Below are positions 7,335-11,421 of a DNA stretch of 11,421 nucleotides, one piece after another. Position 1 is the first letter of the stretch, and each line of letters starts with the position of its first letter. The stretch comes from CAYOVG01 sp964407285 (lineage in GTDB: Bacteria; Desulfobacterota; Syntrophobacteria; Syntrophobacterales; Syntrophobacteraceae). The notes below the pieces were generated by a model. It did not search any database and had not been told where the DNA came from. It worked only from the letters and a program-made list of their open reading frames with translations. Location of the stretch: positions 1 to 11,421 of the forward strand of contig CAYOVG010000236.1 in assembly GCA_964407285.1 (NCBI GenBank). The letters run 5' to 3'. The translations under genes were made by a program, and so were the position numbers.

Positions 7335-7425
7335 GTTCAAGAGTTCAAAGGATAAAAGGATAAAGGTTCGAGAGACGTGAGTTCAAGAAATGAAAGTTCA
7401 AGAGACAAAGGCTCAAGAGATAAAA
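7335..7425. repeat. 15-bp purine-rich tandem repeats just upstream of the His-rich protein gene
   Basis: Four contiguous 15-bp units fill 7366-7425 (GTTCGAGAGACGTGA, GTTCAAGAAATGAAA, GTTCAAGAGACAAAG, GCTCAAGAGATAAAA), and further diverged units lie at 7335-7357. The consensus is near GTTCAAGAGAYAAAG. If read as protein this would be VQExK repeats, but the frame differs from the downstream gene. The array ends 16 bp before the ATG at 7442 and forms most of its 5' leader. Confidence 0.85.
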
Positions 7426-7441
7426 GAGGGGTACAACAAGA

Positions 7442-8755
7442 ATGAAAGCAAACGAGAAAATCATCATTATCCTGCTGTCGCTGGTTTCGATGACGATCAT
7501 CGGGACCCTCCCGGCCTACGGCCAGTGGGTGCAACGAGAAGAGCGGTTTGCGCCCCGCGGCCCCTGGCTCTGGGCGCTCCCCCGCGAGTTGCCCCGGCTC
7601 TACCGGGAGTTCAATGGAATAGACTTCGGGCACGCCCACATTGCCGAAACCCTTCTCAAGACTCAGGACCCCCGGAAGGTGGAGAAAGCGAGGCTCGAAG
7701 TGCTCGATTTCATATTCAGCTCCCCCCCGGTTCAGCCCGACGAGGAGCAGATCGCACCGACCTTCACCCGCATGGTCTGGGAAGTTCAGAGGACCTTCAC
7801 CTGGGCGCACATTCTCCACCGGGTGCTCTACGATCTCTTCGCATCCGACAAGATAGAGGACAAACAGGCGGCTTACAGGAAGATCCTGGACGAGTATCTC
7901 GAAAAGCCGGAGGCCATTACGACCCACCCGCTGGATTTGCACGGGAAACTCTGGAGTTTTCCCGAGTCCAGGGCGTTTCGCGACAGGTTTCCGAAATTCA
8001 ACACGCAGATCTGGGCTTATCACTGGCTGCAAGCGGGCGCCTACGACGTGCAACTGATGGGGGATTCCGAAACTCAGCGGAGGTTCATGCCCAAGGCCAT
8101 CGACTTCTACCACGGGTACCTCAGGAACCCGCCCGTCGAGTGGCGGGTGATGCCCATGATGATGGAGGTGGCGCCGGAGTTCAGTAAGCGATACCCGGAG
8201 GCCGCGGCGATATTCGACAACCTTCACATGCTGCACGACAACGTGGACGACGTCCTGAGCCGCCCCGACCTCTACCCGACCCATGAAGCGAAGCGGCGCC
8301 GGATCATGGAGATCCTGGCCATCTACCTGCACCGCAACCATGCCGGCGGCAACGACAGGTATGCAGACTATCACTTGGCGGCGGAAGCCGCGAGCCATGG
8401 ACCGGGTGACGGTCACGGCGGCCGTCCGGTCCACTCGGGGCACGGCGGGAGCCGGCTTGTCCACACGGGTGACGCGGGTGAGATGATGGGACCCCGGCCC
8501 CCGTCCGTTCAGGAGGCCTTGGGAATCCGGGCCGGCGCGCCGCATGGGCCCGATCATGAACGCGGCCGCGCGCCGCATGCGCACGGGAAAGACGCAACGA
8601 ACATTCAGGATGAAGGCGCCGGCGGTGCGGCGGCTCCGTCCGGCGTTCCGGCAGGCGCACACGAAGCGCATGGCGCGCCTGGCGCGCATGGTTCACCTGG
8701 CGCGCATGGCTCGCGCGATACGCACGACACACACGGTTCACATATCGACCACTGA
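7442..8755 (+). CDS. Secreted protein of unknown family with His-rich C-terminus
   Basis: The product has 437 residues. An N-terminal signal peptide (KIIIILLSLVSMTIIGTLPAYG, probable cleavage after residue 27) sends it to the periplasm or beyond. The body, about 28-330, looks mainly helical and soluble, with conserved-looking segments such as FNGIDFGHAHIAETLL and FDNLHMLHDNVDDVL. The last 110 or so residues are a low-complexity tail rich in His, Gly and Ala, with about 20 histidines (GAHGSPGAHGS, DTHDTHGSHIDH). No cysteine is present. I do not recognise the family. A metal-binding or metal-buffering role is inferred from the tail and from the divergent copA. AGAGGGG lies ten bases before the ATG, a long but workable spacing. 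The barrel gene follows after 191 bp on the same strand, with palindromic copy 3 between. Confidence 0.88.
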   Translation: MKANEKIIIILLSLVSMTIIGTLPAYGQWVQREERFAPRGPWLWALPRELPRLYREFNGIDFGHAHIAETLLKTQDPRKVEKARLEVLDFIFSSPPVQPDEEQIAPTFTRMVWEVQRTFTWAHILHRVLYDLFASDKIEDKQAAYRKILDEYLEKPEAITTHPLDLHGKLWSFPESRAFRDRFPKFNTQIWAYHWLQAGAYDVQLMGDSETQRRFMPKAIDFYHGYLRNPPVEWRVMPMMMEVAPEFSKRYPEAAAIFDNLHMLHDNVDDVLSRPDLYPTHEAKRRRIMEILAIYLHRNHAGGNDRYADYHLAAEAASHGPGDGHGGRPVHSGHGGSRLVHTGDAGEMMGPRPPSVQEALGIRAGAPHGPDHERGRAPHAHGKDATNIQDEGAGGAAAPSGVPAGAHEAHGAPGAHGSPGAHGSRDTHDTHGSHIDH

Positions 8756-8766
8756 GAACAGATGCT

Positions 8767-8903
8767 GTGAACGGTCGAAATCCGGCCTTTCCTTGTGCGC
8801 TTAGGGCTGCCGGCCGCGACCAGCCCGTCGAAACGCTACAAACCGCGGCCCGCAACCGTAAGCACAAGAAAAGGCCGGGTCCGGGTTCAACCCTTTCACG
8901 GTA
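8767..8903. repeat. Palindromic intergenic element, copy 3
   Basis: The arms CCGGCCTTTCCTTGTGC (8782-8798) and GCACAAGAAAAGGCCGG (8862-8878) pair at 16 of 17 positions, and the inner GGCCGCG (8812-8818) pairs with CGCGGCC (8844-8850). The left half matches copy 1 (6260-6398) at most positions over about 65 bp, and both right ends finish in TTCACGGTA. The strong stem could also stop or pause transcription between the His-rich gene and the barrel gene. Confidence 0.82.
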
Positions 8904-8946
8904 ATTCGTTCACGGCACAACACCGGGAACGAAAGGAGGAGGAGAC

Positions 8947-9762
8947 ATGGGAGACATGAAAGTCGGCAAGACCGGCAACAAAATCAATCGCACGGGAATC
9001 CTTCTGATCTGCGCTCTTTTTCTCGGATGCGGATGGTCTTCCGCCGCCCATGCGATCGACCATAAGAACCTCGATGAAGGACGTCCCCTGAGGCTGCAGG
9101 ACGCCTATTCGGTAAGCAGTGGAGAACTGACGGTGGAAGGAGGGGCCGGTTTTATCCACGAGCGCGAGGGCTCGGACAAGGCTTCTTTCAACCTCGACGT
9201 GGTCTACGGACTTCTGCCCGGTCTTCAGTTGGAATTGGGGACGACCCTTTTCACCAGCCCTCACGACACGGACGACCCGGAAAAATCCGGCGACCTCGGT
9301 CTTGAAGCGCTCTACAACTTCAACCAGGAGACCCTGACCATCCCCGCTTTAGGCCTGAAGGGGAGCGTCGAGTTCCCGACCGGCGTCGATTCCGAAGGAG
9401 TGGACTTCGAGCTTACCGGAATCGTAACGAAGTCGTTCGGCCGGTTGAGTCTGCATTTCAATGGCGGCTACGAGTTCATCGGCGACCCCGGTTCCGGCGA
9501 AAGAGACGGCATCTACAAGTTCGCTTTCGGACCGAGTTATCCCATCGGGGCGCCGATGTATACCAGGCTCACCTTCCTTGCGGATGTATTCGTCGAGCAG
9601 TCCCTGCTGAAGGGCGACTCGGATATCGTTGGAGCGGAGGCGGGCGTCAGATACCAGTTGAATGAACGGACCGTTCTGGATATGGGGGTGGGATCGGAAT
9701 TCGAAGGACCTGACGACCGTTCTCCCTTCTTTGCGGTTGCCGGTTTTTCGTATACATTTTGA
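8947..9762 (+). CDS. Outer-membrane beta-barrel protein (MetA-type / transporter-like)
   Basis: The product has 271 residues. A signal peptide (about 1-36, ending SAAHA before IDHK) is followed by alternating amphipathic strands typical of a barrel: LTVEGGAGFIHE, LQLELGTTLF, LSLHFNGGYEFI, VGAEAGVRYQL, TVLDMGVGSEF. It ends in FSYTF, the terminal aromatic signal read by the BAM machinery. It resembles the outer-membrane proteins grouped with the MetA phenol-degradation family, a loose family whose substrate cannot be read from sequence. A CGWS stretch in the signal is a poor lipobox (Phe at -3), so cleavage by signal peptidase I is more likely. A strong Shine-Dalgarno (AAAGGAGGAGGAG, 8932-8944) precedes the ATG. 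It may be co-transcribed with the His-rich gene. Confidence 0.85.
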   Translation: MGDMKVGKTGNKINRTGILLICALFLGCGWSSAAHAIDHKNLDEGRPLRLQDAYSVSSGELTVEGGAGFIHEREGSDKASFNLDVVYGLLPGLQLELGTTLFTSPHDTDDPEKSGDLGLEALYNFNQETLTIPALGLKGSVEFPTGVDSEGVDFELTGIVTKSFGRLSLHFNGGYEFIGDPGSGERDGIYKFAFGPSYPIGAPMYTRLTFLADVFVEQSLLKGDSDIVGAEAGVRYQLNERTVLDMGVGSEFEGPDDRSPFFAVAGFSYTF

Positions 9763-9770
9763 GTTGAGCT

Positions 9771-9786
9771 TCCGGTTCAGACCGGA
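9771..9786 (+). terminator. Short hairpin just after the barrel gene
   Basis: TCCGGT, loop TCAG, ACCGGA forms a perfect 6-bp stem eight bases after the stop codon. No T-run follows, so it is not a canonical intrinsic terminator; it may protect the 3' end or assist factor-dependent termination. Confidence 0.35.
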
Positions 9787-9840
9787 GAGATGAGAGAAAG
9801 GCGAGAGAGGGGGTGGTATGTTCCGAGGAGGGGCGTCCAC

Positions 9841-9886
9841 GTTGCCCGGCATGTTGCCGGCGCGTTGCCCGCTATGTTGTCCGGGG
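9841..9886. repeat. Degenerate 11-12-bp tandem repeat (GTTGCCCGGCAT)
   Basis: Four successive units start GTTG: GTTGCCCGGCAT, GTTGCCGGCGC, GTTGCCCGCTAT, GTTGTCCGGGG. They lie in the 272-bp gap between the barrel and cyclophilin genes. No function is evident. Confidence 0.6.
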
Positions 9887-10034
9887 CCGATCCGTGAAAT
9901 CCTTTCAGGGCTCGAAAACCGAAAGGGGACTTGAGAACCGGGTCGGCCGAACGCATGGTCTTTGACGTGTCTTCAAGCTGTTTTGTTTCTTTCGATCAAT
10001 CCCGGGAATCATCCCGGAAAGGGGGCGCTGTCAG

Positions 10035-10658
10035 ATGAAATTGAAATCACTGAGAATCATTGTCGCGGTCGTTGTGATGTTTGCGGGTCTCTCGATATGG
10101 AACCATAACCATGCCGTCGGCGCGCAGGAGAAGGAAAAAGGAGAGGACCGCGCCGCCGACCCGGTCGTTGCGATAGAAACATCGGAGGGAACGATTACGG
10201 TCGAACTATGGCCCGACAAGGCCCCCGTCACCGTCAGGAATTTTCTGAACTACGCCGATGAGGGATTCTACGAGGGCACGATTTTCCATCGGGTCATCGA
10301 CGACTTCATGATCCAGGGCGGCGGGTTCACGGAAAACATGAACCAGAAAAAACCTCACGACCCCATCAAGAATGAAGCCTCGGCCGAACTCAGGAACGAG
10401 CGGGGCGCTATCGCCATGGCCAGGACCAATGTCGTGGACAGCGCCACCTCCCAGTTCTTCATCAATGTAAAGGATAACGAGGCGCTCAACCACCGGAACG
10501 AGACCCCGTCGGGCTTTGGATACGCCGTCTTCGGCAAAGTGATAGACGGCATGGATGTAGTGGACAAGATCAAGGAAATGAAGACGAAGACCGTCGGTCC
10601 ATTCGAGAATGTCCCGGTTACCCCGGTGGTGATCAAGAGCGTGAAGAGGGTCCGATAG
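10035..10658 (+). CDS. ppiA: Exported cyclophilin-type peptidyl-prolyl cis-trans isomerase
   Basis: The product has 207 residues. A signal peptide (about 1-30, ending AVGA before QEKEKGED) suggests a periplasmic location, as for PpiA of enteric bacteria. The cyclophilin domain (about 44-205) shows the catalytic arginine in FHRVI (R86), the QGG that follows (Q94-G96), the active-site strand SQFFINV (139-145) and GYAVFGKV near 162-169. It catalyses proline isomerisation during folding of exported proteins. The ribosome site AAAGGGGG (10018-10025) lies nine bases before the ATG, and a 6-bp hairpin (CCGGGA, loop ATCA, TCCCGG, 10002-10017) sits just ahead of it. It is separated from the barrel gene by 272 bp and may have its own promoter. 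The fold assignment is secure; the ppiA symbol rests on the signal peptide and overall resemblance. Confidence 0.92.
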   Translation: MKLKSLRIIVAVVVMFAGLSIWNHNHAVGAQEKEKGEDRAADPVVAIETSEGTITVELWPDKAPVTVRNFLNYADEGFYEGTIFHRVIDDFMIQGGGFTENMNQKKPHDPIKNEASAELRNERGAIAMARTNVVDSATSQFFINVKDNEALNHRNETPSGFGYAVFGKVIDGMDVVDKIKEMKTKTVGPFENVPVTPVVIKSVKRVR

Positions 10659-11238
10659 GCGAGGAGTGAGTCCCGACATTATTGACCCCGGGTGATTTCC
10701 AGTAAAACGCTTGCCGTCTCGATCACCTTTGGACGGAAGGGCCTTCCCGTCGAAGGCGCCGGCGCCCGGCAATCGCATTTTTGGAAATCGCCTTAAAGCC
10801 CATGCAAGCCGACGCGCCGCCTGCGAGCGGGGCAACTCGCGCCTTGACAGCTACGCACTGGACCGCTCCTCCGGAAACGCCGACCGGGGGCTCATCCGGT
10901 CAAACCCGGCCGCCATCGCCCATCATGCGGTGGCGCGCCGCATCGAAGCCATGAAAACGGCTTCTTCCCTGCAACTCTTCCCGCGGATTTTGGACAGGCC
11001 CGAAGCGCCCTACCCCCAAAAGCACCAGGATACCGGATAGGCGCTGCTCCCGTTCTTAGCCGCTCGTCGAAGACCATCTCCGGTCCGAATCACCGTCGAT
11101 TCCCAACCGTACACTACAGCTTTGCCTTCCGTTTCGGAAATTCCGCCCGCTCCCAGCCGAACACTCCCGCTCACACCACATCGGTCCCGCAAAACGACTA
11201 AAAACCGCCCTTCCACCCTCCTCAATACGCAAACCAGA

Positions 11239-11269
11239 CCCCCTATACCCCCTTCTCACCCCCCAAACC
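11239..11269 (-). other. G-run cluster on the minus strand (possible G-quadruplex)
   Basis: The plus strand has C5 (11239-11243), C5 (11248-11252), C6 (11259-11264) and CC (11268-11269), so the minus strand has four closely spaced G-runs with loops of three to six bases. The fourth run has only two Gs, so at best a two-tetrad quadruplex would use all four. Confidence 0.4.
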
Positions 11270-11272
11270 GGT

Positions 11273-11293
11273 TCTCGGATTCCGAATCCGAGA
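11273..11293. repeat. 21-bp near-perfect palindrome
   Basis: TCTCGGATTC and GAATCCGAGA are perfect inverse complements around one C. A 10-bp symmetric site of this kind suits a dimeric DNA-binding protein better than an RNA hairpin, since a one-base loop cannot close. No regulator or adjacent start codon is visible in the window. Confidence 0.65.
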
Positions 11294-11299
11294 CACCTC

Positions 11300-11395
11300 C
11301 TCCGACGTCGGCAGGCCAAAGCAACCGGGAGCGACTATTCGGTCACGGCCAACACCTCGTCCCAAAGCCTTCTCTCCGACGTCGGCAGGCCAAAG
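11300..11395 (+). repeat. Pair of 22-bp direct repeats
   Basis: Identical 22-bp copies occur at 11300-11321 and 11374-11395, both containing CCGACGTCGG (itself a 10-bp palindrome) followed by CAGGCCAAAG. They are separated by 52 bp. The second copy is framed by TCTCTCC (11371-11377) and GGAGAGA (11395-11401). Confidence 0.8.
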
Positions 11396-11421
11396 GAGAG
11401 ACACACTAAATACCCAAGCCG

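Larger units (their letters stand above)
10659..11421. other. Gene-free 763-bp stretch with unusual composition
   Basis: No frame gives a convincing protein. The longest plus-strand frame (10711-11040) is rich in Arg, Ala and Pro with no recognisable motif or ribosome site, and the minus frames at 11010-11319 look equally random. A hairpin-like GGACGGAAGGGCCTTCCCGTC region lies near 10731-10752 without a T-run. From about 11100 the plus strand becomes strongly C-rich and poor in G, with a 21-bp palindrome, a 22-bp direct repeat and C-runs, each listed separately. Confidence 0.55.

Noticed and set aside
7337..8689. A 450-codon minus-strand frame opposite the His-rich protein gene
   Set aside because: It is Arg/Val/Pro-rich shadow sequence, and its C-terminus is the translated tandem repeat (LEPLS-like). 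The plus-strand gene has the signal peptide and sensible composition.
9962..9990. TTGACG with a possible -10 ahead of the cyclophilin gene
   Set aside because: The hexamer 17 bp downstream (GTTTCT) matches the -10 consensus at only two positions; too weak to call.
10711..11040. A 109-codon plus-strand frame after the cyclophilin gene
   Set aside because: No ATG with a ribosome site, no recognisable domain, and a composition expected of random GC-rich sequence.
11300..11395. A CRISPR array
   Set aside because: Only two 22-bp copies with one 52-bp spacer, and no cas gene in the window.

Overview
The window is a GC-rich stretch of a Gram-negative bacterial chromosome. It encodes Sec-type signal peptides, a predicted outer-membrane barrel ending in Phe, and a periplasmic-type cyclophilin. 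The style of the genes (HD-GYP proteins in tandem, YHS plus heavy-metal-binding repeats on the copper ATPase, abundant intergenic palindromes) recalls Desulfobacterota / former Deltaproteobacteria. That placement is an inference from gene style, not a database result.

Layout. Everything from position 1 to about 6700 reads on the minus strand. In transcription order it holds: an AT-rich promoter (6673-6700); a 39-residue Cys-rich protein (6516-6635); a 138-bp palindromic element; a terminator-like hairpin; a Cu+/Ag+-type P1B ATPase (copA-like, start at 6190); a two-helix-type potassium channel (2437-3543); a YjbQ-family protein (1831-2253); a frameshifted HD-GYP pseudogene (615 to about 1640); and the 5' part of an apparently intact HD-GYP paralogue running off the left edge. 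An 806-bp intergenic region (6636-7441) full of palindromic and tandem repeats separates this block from three plus-strand genes: a secreted His-rich protein of unknown family (7442-8755), an outer-membrane beta-barrel (8947-9762) and an exported cyclophilin (10035-10658). The last 763 bp hold no gene I can support and carry several unexplained repeats.

How the parts may fit. The clearest theme is metal handling. CopA has a CPC transport motif, a YHS domain, two CPMHPE/CPKCGM metal-binding repeats and a His-rich pentapeptide tandem repeat. The small Cys-rich protein ahead of it shares the CxxCGMxL pattern with those repeats. The divergent His-rich secreted protein and the barrel downstream of it could provide envelope functions for the same task. 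This link is an inference from composition and neighbourhood.

Most interesting points: (i) the short Cys-rich gene with a near-perfect Shine-Dalgarno and a repeat-decorated promoter; (ii) an intrinsic-terminator-like hairpin only about 20 bp before the copA start, suggesting read-through or attenuation control; (iii) a family of three related palindromic elements of about 137-170 bp; (iv) the unclassified His-rich secreted protein.
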